Source of the DNA: AC-69 sp963751665 | Lineage (GTDB): Bacteria > Actinomycetota > UBA4738 > HRBIN12 | NCBI GenBank assembly: GCA_963751665.1 | Contig: CAVVVF010000010.1 | Span: 62,001 to 126,000, forward strand | Reading direction: 5' to 3' | DNA: 64,000 nt | In this document: positions 55,190 to 64,000 of the stretch, piece after piece | How the letters are laid out: the number at the start of each line of letters is the position of its first letter | Position numbering within the stretch: the first letter of the stretch is position 1 | Program-made: the position numbers and the translations under genes | Notes under the pieces: model-generated | What the model saw: only the letters and a program-made list of their open reading frames with translations | Database searches by the model: none | What the model was told of the DNA's origin: nothing

Positions 55190-57082
55190 CTAGCTCGCCG
55201 ATTCGATCAGCGAGAACCCGGACCGGCGATACAGGGCCAGGATGTCCTCGGCCGGGGCCGGGCGGCAGAAGAAGAAGCCCTGGCCCAGCCGGCACCCCTG
55301 ATCGACCAGGAACCGCCACTCGGCCTCGGTCTCGATGCCCTCGGCCAGCGGGGTCATCCCCAGGCCCTGCGCGAGCTGGATGATGGCCCGAACCATGTCG
55401 GCGGCCTGCCTGTCGTGGGCGACGTCTCGGATGAACAGCCGGTCGATCTTCAACAGGTCGACGGGCATGTACCGGAGCCGGGCGAACGACGAGTACCCGG
55501 TCCCGAAGTCGTCCAGGGCCAGCCGCAGGCCCCTGCTGTTCAGGTCCCGGAGGATCCTCAGGGTTCGCTCGGGATCGGCCATGGCGGCCGACTCCGTCAC
55601 CTCGACGATGACCCTCCCCGGATCCAGATTCGCCGCGCCGAGCTGCTCGAGGATCTTCTCGGTCAGGTCGGGCTGCCACAGCTGCCGGGGAGACAGGTTG
55701 AAGGACACGTCGAGCTCGAGGCCTTCGGCCCGCCACGCGGCGGCCTGGCGACTCAGCTCCTCCACGACCCAGTCCCCGATGGCCTCGATCAGCCCCATCT
55801 CCTCGGCCAGCGGGATGAAATCACCGGGCTGCACCAGGCCGCCGTTCGGGTCCGCCCACCGGATCAGCGCCTCGACGCCGACCATCTTGCCCTCCGCCAG
55901 CTCGACCACCGGCTGGTAGTGGAGCTGCCAGTTCCGGTTCTCCACGGCCTTTCGAAGGCGCGTGGTGAGCGAGAGCTTGCCGAGGGCCTCCTCGCTCTGC
56001 CTCCAGTGGAGGAGGTAGCTGCCGGGGGCCGTCTTCCTGCTCTGGTACATGGCGGCGTCGGCGTTCTTCAGGAGCGCCGTGGCATCGTCGGCGTCGTGGG
56101 GGAACATGCTGATGCCGATGCTCGCCGAGACGTAGAGCTCGGTGCCGGCGACGTTGAACGGCGCGCGGAGCGACTCGTGGACCCGCGCGGCGACCGATTC
56201 GATCACCAGGATCGCGCCGTCCGTGCCCTCGAACCCAGGCGCCGAGCTCCCCTCGATGTCGGCCAGCAGCAGCAGGAACTCGTCGCCACCCTGCCGGGCC
56301 ACGAGGTCGGTCTCGCGAGTGGCCTCCCGCAGGCGATCGGCGACCGCGCGGAGCAGCTCGTCGCCGGCCTCGTAGCCGAGGCTCTCGTTGACTAGCTTGA
56401 AGTCGTCCACGTCGATGCAGAGGACGGCCACGGAGAGGTCATGACGGCGGGCTCGGGCCATGCCGAGCTCCAGCAGCTCCTCGAACATCGTCCGGTTGGG
56501 CAGGCCGGTCAGGTTGTCGTGGTAGGCCAGGAAGGCGACCTGTTCCTCCGCGTTCTTCCGCTCGGTGATGTCGAACATCACGCCATGGACGAAGGCCGGG
56601 ACGCCCGACCGGTCGTTCACCATGACCGCGCTGTCGCGGAACCACACGACCCGTCCGTCCCTGGCCAGCAACCGGTATTCGAAGCTGAACGGCTCGCCAG
56701 ACTTTCGTCCCAACAGGTAGCTCTGGAGCGCGTGCTCCCTGTCGTCGGGATGCAGCTGCTTGACCCACAGGTCCGGATCGGCGATGTACTCCTCGGGCGA
56801 GATCCCGAGCAGCTCCTCGATCTGTGGACTCACGTAGGTGGTGCTCATCGTTTCATCCACGACGTCGGTGTAGACGATGGCGGGGATCTGCTCCACCACC
56901 GCCCTGTAGCGGGCGTCGGCATCGCTCAGCTCCTCCGTGGCCCGGCGGAGCTCGCCCGAGAGGGCCTGGATCGCTTGGATGGCCCCCTGCGGGAGGTCCT
57001 CCCGGCGCATCAAGAGATCGCGCACGGCGTCGAGCGACGCGAAGCGCGATTCGACAGAGGGTGCCTTCGGTTCGGCCGTCAC
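55190..57082 (-). CDS. PAS-GGDEF-EAL cyclic di-GMP signalling protein
   Basis: The 630-residue soluble protein has a helical N-terminus, a PAS/PAC sensor (about 57-178), a GGDEF domain with intact GGDEF at 265-269 and an inhibitory I-site RETD at 256-259, and an EAL domain with intact EAL at 404-406 plus DDFGTGYSSFARL and EGIETEAEW. Both cyclase and phosphodiesterase residues are conserved, so it may make or break c-di-GMP. GTG 57082 is the start. It has no membrane segment; the PAS ligand is unknown. Confidence 0.9.
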   Translation of the reverse strand: MTAEPKAPSVESRFASLDAVRDLLMRREDLPQGAIQAIQALSGELRRATEELSDADARYRAVVEQIPAIVYTDVVDETMSTTYVSPQIEELLGISPEEYIADPDLWVKQLHPDDREHALQSYLLGRKSGEPFSFEYRLLARDGRVVWFRDSAVMVNDRSGVPAFVHGVMFDITERKNAEEQVAFLAYHDNLTGLPNRTMFEELLELGMARARRHDLSVAVLCIDVDDFKLVNESLGYEAGDELLRAVADRLREATRETDLVARQGGDEFLLLLADIEGSSAPGFEGTDGAILVIESVAARVHESLRAPFNVAGTELYVSASIGISMFPHDADDATALLKNADAAMYQSRKTAPGSYLLHWRQSEEALGKLSLTTRLRKAVENRNWQLHYQPVVELAEGKMVGVEALIRWADPNGGLVQPGDFIPLAEEMGLIEAIGDWVVEELSRQAAAWRAEGLELDVSFNLSPRQLWQPDLTEKILEQLGAANLDPGRVIVEVTESAAMADPERTLRILRDLNSRGLRLALDDFGTGYSSFARLRYMPVDLLKIDRLFIRDVAHDRQAADMVRAIIQLAQGLGMTPLAEGIETEAEWRFLVDQGCRLGQGFFFCRPAPAEDILALYRRSGFSLIESAS

Positions 57083-57218
57083 CGGGAGATGGCCCTTTCT
57101 CTCCGCTCCGAATTACCTATCGGCGCCCGGCCATCGTGGGCTTGAGCGGCAAAGGGTCATCCCCCGTCCGGGGATGGGGTCGGCGAGAGGGCCCGCCAGG
57201 GGGCGTGCCGAGATGGCC

Positions 57219-58069
57219 TCAGCAGGTGTGCTCGTCGGGGAGCAGCGGGCGGAAGATCAACGAGTAGTCGGCCCCGCCGCTCCGCCACGGCGTGAGCTCG
57301 TTCGCCCGCTGCGCGTCGGGCAGGAGCTTCGCGAGGTCGGTGCCGCCCACCACGCCGCAGCGGAATCCCCGTAGGTGGCGTCGGCCTTCCCGAATGAGGA
57401 CAGCGCATCCGAGAGGGGCCAGTCGATGGCGGCCTGGTGCAGGCCCGGCTCGGGGGATCCGGCGTAGGGCTGGACGTAGACCCGCATCTCGGAGGCCTCG
57501 AACTGGCCCTGCTCGCTGAGGGAGCCTTTCGGCAGCCAGCTGGCCAGGTCGCTCAGCTTGGCGGCGAACGCGGCCAGCTTGGCTCGCGCCTCCGTGTCCT
57601 CTCCGGGGCAGGATCCGGGAACCATGCCCAGGGCGTAAGCGCTCACGATGTGCTTGGCGCCGTCGGCGTACAGGGTGAAGGTGGTGGTGGGGACGTCCGC
57701 CACGCAGCCCTGGTCGTAGGTCCGGTCCGGCCCCAGGAGACCGGCGGCCTTGGCCGCCTCCAGGATGGCCTGGACGGCCTCCTCGGTGATCTTCTGGACC
57801 TGGACGCTCGGAAGCGCCGGGCCCGGGTAGATCTCGATCTGCGGTCCCTCGGTGATGATCCGCCCGTCTCCGAACAGGGACCAGGTGGGGATCCGCCGAA
57901 GCTCGTACGACGGCGCCACGAATCCGCCGCCGACATCCATCCGGAGCACGAGGTCGGCCGGACCGGTCGGATGGTCGATGCCCCCGCTCCCGGCCTTGGT
58001 CAGCCGGCCGCACCCCGCGGCGAGCAGGGAGAGCGCAACGAGAGGAACGGCCAGGGCACGGGTCCTCAT
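57219..58069 (-). CDS. Lipoprotein of unknown function (one frameshift)
   Basis: The protein starts with a lipoprotein signal ending LSLLAAGC (Cys20). The mature part has LVLRMDVGGGFVAP, SLFGDGRIITEGPQI, ITEEAVQAILEAAKAAGLLG and YDQGCVADVPTTTFTLY, a pattern I have seen in uncharacterised actinobacterial lipoproteins. The frame breaks near 57360; the next frame ends YSLIFRPLLPDEHTC at 57219, giving about 283 residues. It reads toward the GGDEF-EAL gene and is divergent from tdh. Confidence 0.65.
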
Positions 58070-58169
58070 CTCACGAGCCGCCACTGATTCATCGTCCGCC
58101 CTTCGACGCCGCCTGAGGGCTACTTCGTTCCTCGAGCCGGCCGGTCGGCTGGACCGATCCGGGCTGGGG

Positions 58170-58175
58170 TAGGCT
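58170..58175 (+). promoter_or_regulatory. Leaderless-type -10 element of tdh
   Basis: TAGGCT lies seven bases before ATG 58183 with no Shine-Dalgarno sequence. Confidence 0.5.
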
Positions 58176-58182
58176 CGAAACG

Positions 58183-59241
58183 ATGTCCGCCACGATGCGC
58201 GCCCTCCGAAAGACCCGGCCAGGTCCGGGCGCCGAGCTGGTCGAGGTGCCGGTCCCCGAGCCGGGGGAGGGGGAGATCCTCGTCCGGGTGCACGCCGCAT
58301 CGGTGTGCGGCACCGACCTTCACATCTACGACTGGAACGAGTGGGCCGCCGCCCGGATCCGGACCCCCATGACCTTCGGGCACGAGCTGGCGGGCCACGT
58401 CGATGCCGTCGGTCCCGAGGTTCACCACATCCAGCCGGGGGCCTTCGTGGCCGCCGAGACCCACATCGCCTGCGGCCACTGCTCGACCTGCCGGACTGGC
58501 CGGGCCCACATCTGCGAGAACCTTCGGATCCTGGGCGTGGACACCGACGGGGCCTTCGCCGAGTACGTCGTCATCCCGGCCCAGAACGCGTGGATCGTCG
58601 GCGAGGGGATCGACCCCGACGCCGCGTCACTCATGGAGCCGTTCGGCAACGCCGTGCACGCCGCCTTCGGGACGGCGGGCGGCGAGGACCTGGCCACCAA
58701 CCCCGTCGCCGTGATCGGGTGTGGGCCGATCGGGCTGTTCTCGGTGGGCATCGCCCGGGCCGCCGGGGCGTGGAAGGTGATCGCCATCGAGCCGAACAAC
58801 GAGCGGCGCGCGCTCGCGTCGAAGATGGGCGCCGACATCCTCGTCGACCCGAAGGGGGAGGACCCGGTCCAGGTGGTGTTGGAGGCCACGAACGGGACCG
58901 GGGCAGAGGTCGTGCTGGAGATGTCCGGCAACGCGACCGCGATCGACCAGGGCACCAGGATGCTCGCCCGGGGCGGGCGGATGTCGCTCCTCGGTCTTCC
59001 CGACGGGCCGGTGACGCTGGACCTGAACGACCAGGTCATCTTCAAGGAGGCCCGCCTCCAGGGCATCACCGGACGCGAGATGTTCCGGACGTGGCAGCAG
59101 ACCACCACGCTCCTCTCGACCGGCCGGGTGGACGTGACCCCGGTAATCACGCACCGGTTGCCGCTGGACCGGTTCGAGGAGGCGTTCGAGACCACGGCCT
59201 CCGGCCGCTCGGCCAAGGTCATCATGTTCCCGGGCGACTGA
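58183..59241 (+). CDS. tdh: L-threonine 3-dehydrogenase (zinc type)
   Basis: Tdh oxidises threonine to 2-amino-3-oxobutyrate with NAD. The 352-residue medium-chain dehydrogenase has the catalytic zinc ligands Cys42 (SVCGTDLHIYDW) and His67-Glu68 (FGHE), the structural zinc cysteines 97, 100, 103 and 111, and a Rossmann motif VIGCGPIGLFSVGIA. The CGTDLHIYDWNEW stretch is specific to Tdh among its relatives. kbl lies 550 bases downstream on the same strand, completing the pathway. Confidence 0.92.
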   Translation: MSATMRALRKTRPGPGAELVEVPVPEPGEGEILVRVHAASVCGTDLHIYDWNEWAAARIRTPMTFGHELAGHVDAVGPEVHHIQPGAFVAAETHIACGHCSTCRTGRAHICENLRILGVDTDGAFAEYVVIPAQNAWIVGEGIDPDAASLMEPFGNAVHAAFGTAGGEDLATNPVAVIGCGPIGLFSVGIARAAGAWKVIAIEPNNERRALASKMGADILVDPKGEDPVQVVLEATNGTGAEVVLEMSGNATAIDQGTRMLARGGRMSLLGLPDGPVTLDLNDQVIFKEARLQGITGREMFRTWQQTTTLLSTGRVDVTPVITHRLPLDRFEEAFETTASGRSAKVIMFPGD

Positions 59242-59245
59242 TCCG

Positions 59246-59731
59246 TCAGAGGTAGCCGCCTCCACCTGTGACCTGCGGGCGTTGGGGCGCGAACTGCTCG
59301 ACACGGAACGGAAGCGTTTTCACATCTTCCCCGTCCACCGAGACGACGAAGCGGAAGGCGTTCGGGCCCTCGAACGCCATGCCGTTCAGGTTGATGGCGA
59401 TCGGCACGAGCTGTTCGGCGGCGCCGGCGCCCGGCCCCGCCCCGAACTCCCCGCCGATCCGAGTGATCTTGCCCGGCGACTGCGGGCCAGGAGGCGCGTC
59501 ACCGAGCGGGAGCTCGTTCCCCTTCGCATCCTCGAGTCTCAACTCGAACCGATGGGACTCACTCACCCCTGAGACCTCGAACCGGAAGAGCAGCCCGATC
59601 CCGATCCGATCGTGAACGACCGGGAAGGACGCCGCGGAGATCCGATTCCACCCCGCGCCCTGGACGTACATCTTTCCTTCGGCAGTGACGACGGAGTCCG
59701 CGAGGAACCCCTCCACCTGGATCGAGGTCAC
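59246..59731 (-). CDS. DUF6941-like protein, function unknown
   Basis: The 161-residue protein is beta-rich, with VEGFLADSVVTAEGKMYVQG, GIGLLFRFEVSGVSESHRF, LRLEDAKGNELPLG and FRFVVSVDGEDVKTLPFRV, a pattern I associate with DUF6941 proteins. No signal or membrane segment is present. GTG 59731 is chosen for AAGGAG six bases upstream; GTG 59764 would add 11 residues. It sits between tdh and kbl on the opposite strand, so it is unlikely to share their function. Confidence 0.6.
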   Translation of the reverse strand: MTSIQVEGFLADSVVTAEGKMYVQGAGWNRISAASFPVVHDRIGIGLLFRFEVSGVSESHRFELRLEDAKGNELPLGDAPPGPQSPGKITRIGGEFGAGPGAGAAEQLVPIAINLNGMAFEGPNAFRFVVSVDGEDVKTLPFRVEQFAPQRPQVTGGGGYL

Positions 59732-59776
59732 GTCAGCTCCTTCGTCTGAAACGGTTCTCGGCACAGCCTAATGCGG

Positions 59777-59782
59777 TAGCGT
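59777..59782 (+). promoter_or_regulatory. Leaderless-type -10 element of kbl
   Basis: TAGCGT lies nine bases before ATG 59792 without a ribosome binding site. Confidence 0.45.
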
Positions 59783-59791
59783 CTTCGGGCG

Positions 59792-60973
59792 ATGTCGGGC
59801 GCGCTCGACTACCTCGGAGAACAGCTGGAGGAGCTCCGCCGGCAGGGGCTGCTGCTCCACGAACGGGTCCTGGAGGGGCCGACCGGAGCCAGGGCCCGGT
59901 TCGACGGTCGGGACGTCATCAACCTCGCGTCGAACAACTACCTGGGCCTGGCCAACCACCCCCGGATGAACGAGGCGGCCTCGCGCGCCGCGGCGGACTA
60001 CGGAGCCGGGACCGGCGCGGTCCGAACGATCGCCGGCACGATGGCGATGCATCGGGATCTGGAGCGTCGCTTCGCGGCGTTCAAGCACGCCGAGGAGGCG
60101 CTGATGTTCCAGTCGGGGTTCACGGCGAACGCCGGCACGGTTGCGGCCATCTTGGACAAGGAGGACGTGATCGTCTCCGACCAGCTGAACCACGCATCGA
60201 TCATCGACGGCGGCCGGCTGTCACGGGCCGAGATCAAGGTGTTCCCGCACAAGGACGCCGGGGCGGCGGACGAGCTGCTCGCGCAGACGAAGGCGCCCGG
60301 TCGCCGACAGCTGCTGATCACCGACGGCGTGTTCTCCATGGACGGGGACATCGCGCCGCTCCCGGACCTGGTGGAGGTGGCCGAGAAGCACGGCGCGATC
60401 ATGATGGTGGACGACGCGCATGCCTCGGGGGTCCTGGGCAAGGGCGGCGCCGGGACCGTGGACCACTTCGGCCTTCACGGCCGGGTCGACGTCCAGGTGG
60501 GGACGCTGTCGAAGGCCATCGGGGTGCTCGGTGGGTTCATCGCCGGGCCGCCGCACCTGATCGAGTGGCTGCAGAACCGGGGCCGGCCGTACCTGTTCTC
60601 GACGAGCGCCCCGCCCGCCGTGATCGCGGCGTGCATGGCCGCCCTCGACATCATCCGGGACGAGCCCGAACGCCTGGAGCGCCTGTGGGCGAACACGGGC
60701 ATCGTCAAGGACGGCCTGGAGGCCTTGGGCTTCGACACCGGGGAGAGCGAGACCCCCATCACGCCGGTCATCACTGGCGACGAGGAGAAGACCCAGGAGT
60801 TCGCCCGGCGGCTCTTCGAAGAGGGTGTGTTCACGCCGGCCATCGTGTTCCCCACCGTGCCCAAGGGCCGGGCCAGGGTCCGCACGATCGTGACCGCGGA
60901 CCACACCGAGGAGGACCTCAAGGAGGCCCTGGAGGCGTTCGGGCGCGTTGGGGGCGAGCTCGGCCTGCTCTAG
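59792..60973 (+). CDS. kbl: Glycine C-acetyltransferase (2-amino-3-ketobutyrate CoA ligase)
   Basis: Kbl cleaves the Tdh product with CoA to glycine and acetyl-CoA. The 393-residue PLP enzyme of the alpha-oxoamine synthase family has INLASNNYLGLANHP, GAGTGAVRTIAGT, DDAHASGVLG and Lys241 in GTLSKAIGVLGGF as the aldimine lysine. A biotin-synthesis BioF is the main alternative, but the tdh neighbour and the RTIAGTMAMHRDLE stretch favour Kbl. Confidence 0.92.
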   Translation: MSGALDYLGEQLEELRRQGLLLHERVLEGPTGARARFDGRDVINLASNNYLGLANHPRMNEAASRAAADYGAGTGAVRTIAGTMAMHRDLERRFAAFKHAEEALMFQSGFTANAGTVAAILDKEDVIVSDQLNHASIIDGGRLSRAEIKVFPHKDAGAADELLAQTKAPGRRQLLITDGVFSMDGDIAPLPDLVEVAEKHGAIMMVDDAHASGVLGKGGAGTVDHFGLHGRVDVQVGTLSKAIGVLGGFIAGPPHLIEWLQNRGRPYLFSTSAPPAVIAACMAALDIIRDEPERLERLWANTGIVKDGLEALGFDTGESETPITPVITGDEEKTQEFARRLFEEGVFTPAIVFPTVPKGRARVRTIVTADHTEEDLKEALEAFGRVGGELGLL

Positions 60974-61706
60974 CGAGCAGGCCGATCGGCCTTGGCCCGG
61001 AGGCCGGCGATCAGCAGATCCAGGCCGAACTCGAAGTCGACCTCGGCGTCGCATTCGGCCATGAGCGGAAGGAGCCGCGCGAGGTTCGGGAACTCCTCGG
61101 TGGGCAGCGCGCGGGCGAGCTGCTCGTGCTCGGCTCTGTGGTCCCGATCGGCCATCCCCGGCACGGGGTTGGCCACCTCGTTCAGCACGGAGCCCATGAT
61201 GTAGCCGCCGAAGGCCCGGAAAGCGTGCACGACCTCCTCTTCCGAGAGCCCACCCCTGCCGATCACGTCGAAGGCCCACTCCATGGGCCGAAGGCGCTCC
61301 GGCGAGGACGCCGGGATGCTTGCTCTCGGCGAAGAGCGCGATCACGGTGGGGTGGGCGATCATCAGTCGGCGCCAGGCCCTGGCCCCCGCTCGGACGTCG
61401 GCCTCCCAGTCCCCGGTCTCCTCCGGGAACTCGAACTCGGCCATGACCATCTCGAGGATGCCCTCGAGGATGTGCCTCCTTGTCCTCCACGTGGTTGTAC
61501 AGGGACATGGCCTCGACGCCGAGCTCGCGGCCCAGGCGGCGCATGGTCACGGCCTCCAGGCCCTCCTGCGTCCATGACGTCGGAGGGCGGCTCGGAGGAT
61601 CCGTTCCCTGGTCAGAGGCTCTCGGCGGTGCGGGGTCGGAGTCCTCCCCGTCGCCCTCTTCGGGCTCCAGGCTCCCGTTCTCCAGATGTTCAAGTTTCTC
61701 GGGCAT
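60970..61706 (-). CDS. TetR family regulator with TetR-type C-terminal domain (several frameshifts)
   Basis: Pieces in different frames join to a TetR protein: an acidic N-terminal arm (EHLENGSLEPEEGDGEDSDP), LTRERILRAAL, an HTH EGLEAVTMRRLGRELGVEAM with SLYNHVEDKEA, and a ligand domain ending VLNEVANPVPGMADRDHRAE. At least four breaks lie near 61615, 61575, 61480 and 61300. Length after repair is about 245 residues. ATG 61706 follows GAGG. It is divergent from the MMPL gene, which it probably represses. Confidence 0.75.
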
Positions 61707-61724
61707 ATTTCCTCGTTGTCTGGG

Positions 61725-61752
61725 TTGACACCTTACATCGTACGGATAGACT
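61725..61752 (+). promoter_or_regulatory. MMPL gene promoter
   Basis: A perfect TTGACA at 61725-61730 and TAGACT at 61747-61752 with a 16-base spacer lie in the 118-base gap between the divergent tetR and mmpL genes. Confidence 0.6.
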
Positions 61753-61759
61753 ACCTGAC

Positions 61760-61782
61760 GCCGTAAGCATATGCCGTAAGCC
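61760..61782. promoter_or_regulatory. Candidate TetR operator with direct repeats
   Basis: GCCGTAAGC occurs twice, separated by ATAT, just after the predicted -10 element; bases between also read CATATG, a small palindrome. This is the most repeat-rich part of the gap and a natural place for TetR to bind. Confidence 0.4.
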
Positions 61783-61824
61783 ACCCCCGGGGCAAGGACC
61801 CGGGCCGACAGAGTAGGGGGAAGC

Positions 61825-64000
61825 ATGAAGCTGAATCCGGAGACCATCGCCAGGGCCAGCAGCCGTCACCCCTGGCGGACCATCGGCGTCGTGGCTGGTC
61901 CTGATCGTGGCCATGGGGGCGGTGAGCTCGAGCCTCCTGTCGGAGCGTCCTGACCCAGGACATCCAGTTCACGAACCAGCCGGAGTCCGTCAAGGCCCAG
62001 AACATCCTCGACGCGAAGTTCGGCCAGAGCCGCACCGAGGACACCGAGTTCCTCATCGTCCATTCGGACGCGTTCACTGTCGACGACCCGCAGTTCGAGG
62101 GGTTCGTCAAGGGGCTCCAGAGCCGGGTCGCGGCCCTCGACGGGAGCATCCTGGCGGCGCAGCCGGCCACGTACTACGACGTCCTCCAGCAGGCGCCCGA
62201 GCAGGCCGCGGGCCTGGTCTCGGCAGGACAAGCACTACACGCTGATCCAGGTCCGGCTCAAGGACTTCGAGGACGCGACCATCCAGAAGCTCCGGGACAT
62301 CGCCGCCTCGGCCCAATCGAGCGCGGACGGGTTCTCCGTGCAGGTGGCGGGCACGGGGTCGCTGAACGTCGACTTCACGAAGATCGCCGAGGAGGACCTG
62401 CGAAAGGGCGAGTCGATCGGCATCGGCATCGCGCTGATCGTCCTGATCATCGTCTTCGCCTCGATCGTCGCCGCCGTCGTCCCCATCGTGATGGCGCTCT
62501 TCGCCATCGCCGTGGCGCTCGGCCTGGTGGCGCTCATCGGGCAGCTCTTCAGCTTCAACCTGTTCGTCGAGAACATGGTCACGATGATCGGCCTCGCGGT
62601 GGGCATCGACTACTCGTTGTTCATCGTGTCGCGCTACCGTGAGGAGCGGAAGAAGGGCTTCGCGAAGCTCGATGCCATCGGCGCCGCGGGCGCGACGGCG
62701 AACCGAGCCGTCTTCTTCAGCGGCCTCACCGTCGTCCTCGCGCTGCTCGGCATGATGATCTTCCCGGCGACGATCTTCCGGTCGCTGGCCGGCGGCGCCA
62801 TCCTCGTGACGATCGCCGCGCTCGGCGCATCGATGACGCTCCTCCCCGCCATCCTGGCGCTGCTCGGGGACCGCGTGAACTGGCCCCGGCTGGCCAAGCG
62901 GGCCCGGATCGATTCCGACCACGACCCGCGGGGGGGCGCGTGGGACCGCCTCACACGCGGCGTCATGGCCCGGCCCGTCGTGTTCCTGCTGGCGAGCCTG
63001 CTGGTGCTGGGAGGCCTGGGCACCTTCTACTTCCAGCTGCACCGAGGGACCTCGCAGAACGTGAGCACGCTCCCGGACGACTTCCCGTCCAAGCAGGCGT
63101 TCGTCACGCTCCAGCGGGAGTTCTCAGGTGGCCTGACCGACCCGGCCAAGATCGTCATCGCCGGGAACGTCCAGTCGCCGGAGGTTCAAGCGGCCATCCA
63201 GCAACTCCAGGAAGCGATCGCGAGCGACCCGACGTTCGCTCCGAAGACCAACGTCACGACCAGCCAGGACGGAACCGCGATCGAGGTCGACGCCTACTTC
63301 CGAGGTGACCCCTCGAGCGACGCGGCCTTCCAGGGGATCCGCGATCTTCGCACCCGGATCGTGCCTTCCGCGTTCCAGGGTGTGAGCGACGTCCAGGTGC
63401 AGGTCGGCGGGAACCCGGCCTTCTTCACCGACTTCCTGGACACGGTGGGCCGGTACCAGTGGATCGTGCTGGCGTTCGTCCTGGGGCTGTCGTTCGTGCT
63501 CCTCACGGTGGTGTTCCGCTCCATCGTGCTGCCGCTCAAGGCGATCATCATGAACCTGCTCTCGGTCGGCGCCGCGTACGGGGCGCTCACGCTCGTGTTC
63601 CAGAAGGGCGTCGGGATCGGGTTCTTCAACGCCCTGGGGTTCCAGTTCCAGAAGACGCCGGCGATCGAGGCGTGGCTTCCGCTGTTCCTGTTCTCCGTGT
63701 TGTTCGGCCTGTCGATGGACTACCACGTGTTCCTGCTCACGCGGATCCGCGAGGAATACGACAAGACGCACGACAACACGGAAGCGGTGGCCTACGGTCT
63801 TCGCACGACGGCCGGCATCATCACCGGCGCGGCCCTGATCATGGTCGCGGTGTTCGCCGGGTTCGCGGCGGGGCGGCTCGGTCCGCTCCAGCAGATGGGG
63901 TTCGGCCTGGCGGTGGCCGTGTTCATGGACGCGACGATCGTCCGGACCCTGCTCGTTCCGGCCGCCATGCGTCTGCTCGGCGACGTGAACTGGTACCTGC
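61825..64000 (+). CDS. MMPL/RND superfamily membrane transporter (3' end cut by window; frameshifts near the 5' end)
   Basis: MMPL proteins export lipids or drugs using the proton gradient. ATG 61825 follows TAGGGGG. Frames shift near 61893, 61950 and 62221, after which one frame stays open to the window end. Two halves each have a periplasmic domain and a membrane bundle: GIGIALIVLIIVFASIVAAV with VGIDYSLFIVSRYREE, and later LFGLSMDYHVFLLTRIREEY, whose Asp-Tyr pairs are the proton relay. At least 725 residues are visible. Substrate unknown; the TetR neighbour suggests inducible export. Confidence 0.87.

Overview
The window is high-GC bacterial DNA that reads as an actinomycetote, probably a deep or uncultured lineage. 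The pointers are a CarD-type RNA polymerase regulator with its wedge tryptophan, a PIN/TRAM-ispD-ispF-rlmB block behind radA, an L_180-class NAD-glutamate dehydrogenase, DUF3263 and LytR_C proteins, a CIRCE-controlled groEL without groES, and several small proteins typical of actinobacteria. Genes sit close together on both strands and no gene-free stretch exceeds 300 bases.

Layout. 1-4.6 kb: radA 3' end, carD, and a coupled PIN/TRAM, ispD, ispF, rlmB operon. 4.6-6.0 kb: tRNA-Thr and a small insertion bounded by a second copy of the tRNA 3' half. 6.1-9.5 kb: exported proteins, a badly broken peptide-binding lipoprotein gene and a cupredoxin. 9.5-14.3 kb: giant glutamate dehydrogenase. 14.4-18.7 kb: DUF3263, LytR_C and trehalose genes (otsB facing otsA-treT). 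18.7-24 kb: response regulator, Rrf2 regulator, zinc ribbon, acetyl-CoA synthetase, BNR-repeat secreted protein. 24.2-30.2 kb: CIRCE-groEL, larE-NIL-thioesterase, YjbQ, a divergent Cpn10 and a HemK-like methyltransferase. 30.3-34.8 kb: a cyclic-nucleotide themed locus with an exported membrane protein, a PqqD/M50/double-cNMP protease, a zinc finger, two CRP-type boxes, a histone-like basic peptide and a Crp/Fnr regulator. 34.8-38.2 kb: molybdenum cofactor genes (moaA, DUF6457-like, a MogA-XdhC fusion) and a methyltransferase. 38.2-44.1 kb: a sulfatase and three paralogous phosphoesterases. 44.2-50.1 kb: membrane glycosyltransferase-like protein, polyamine-type binding lipoprotein, KamA, a repeat protein and a LigC-type ligase. 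50.2-64 kb: transketolase, adenine deaminase, DEAD-box helicase, PAS-GGDEF-EAL protein, tdh and kbl for threonine breakdown, and a TetR/MMPL pair cut by the window end.

Two window-wide properties matter. About twenty genes, many of them single-copy housekeeping genes, contain reading-frame breaks, often compensating pairs; this looks more like indel errors in the assembly than gene decay, so those genes are annotated as intact functions with frameshifts noted. Also, more than a dozen genes lack a Shine-Dalgarno sequence and carry a TANNNT -10 element 6-9 bases before the start codon, which implies frequent leaderless transcription.
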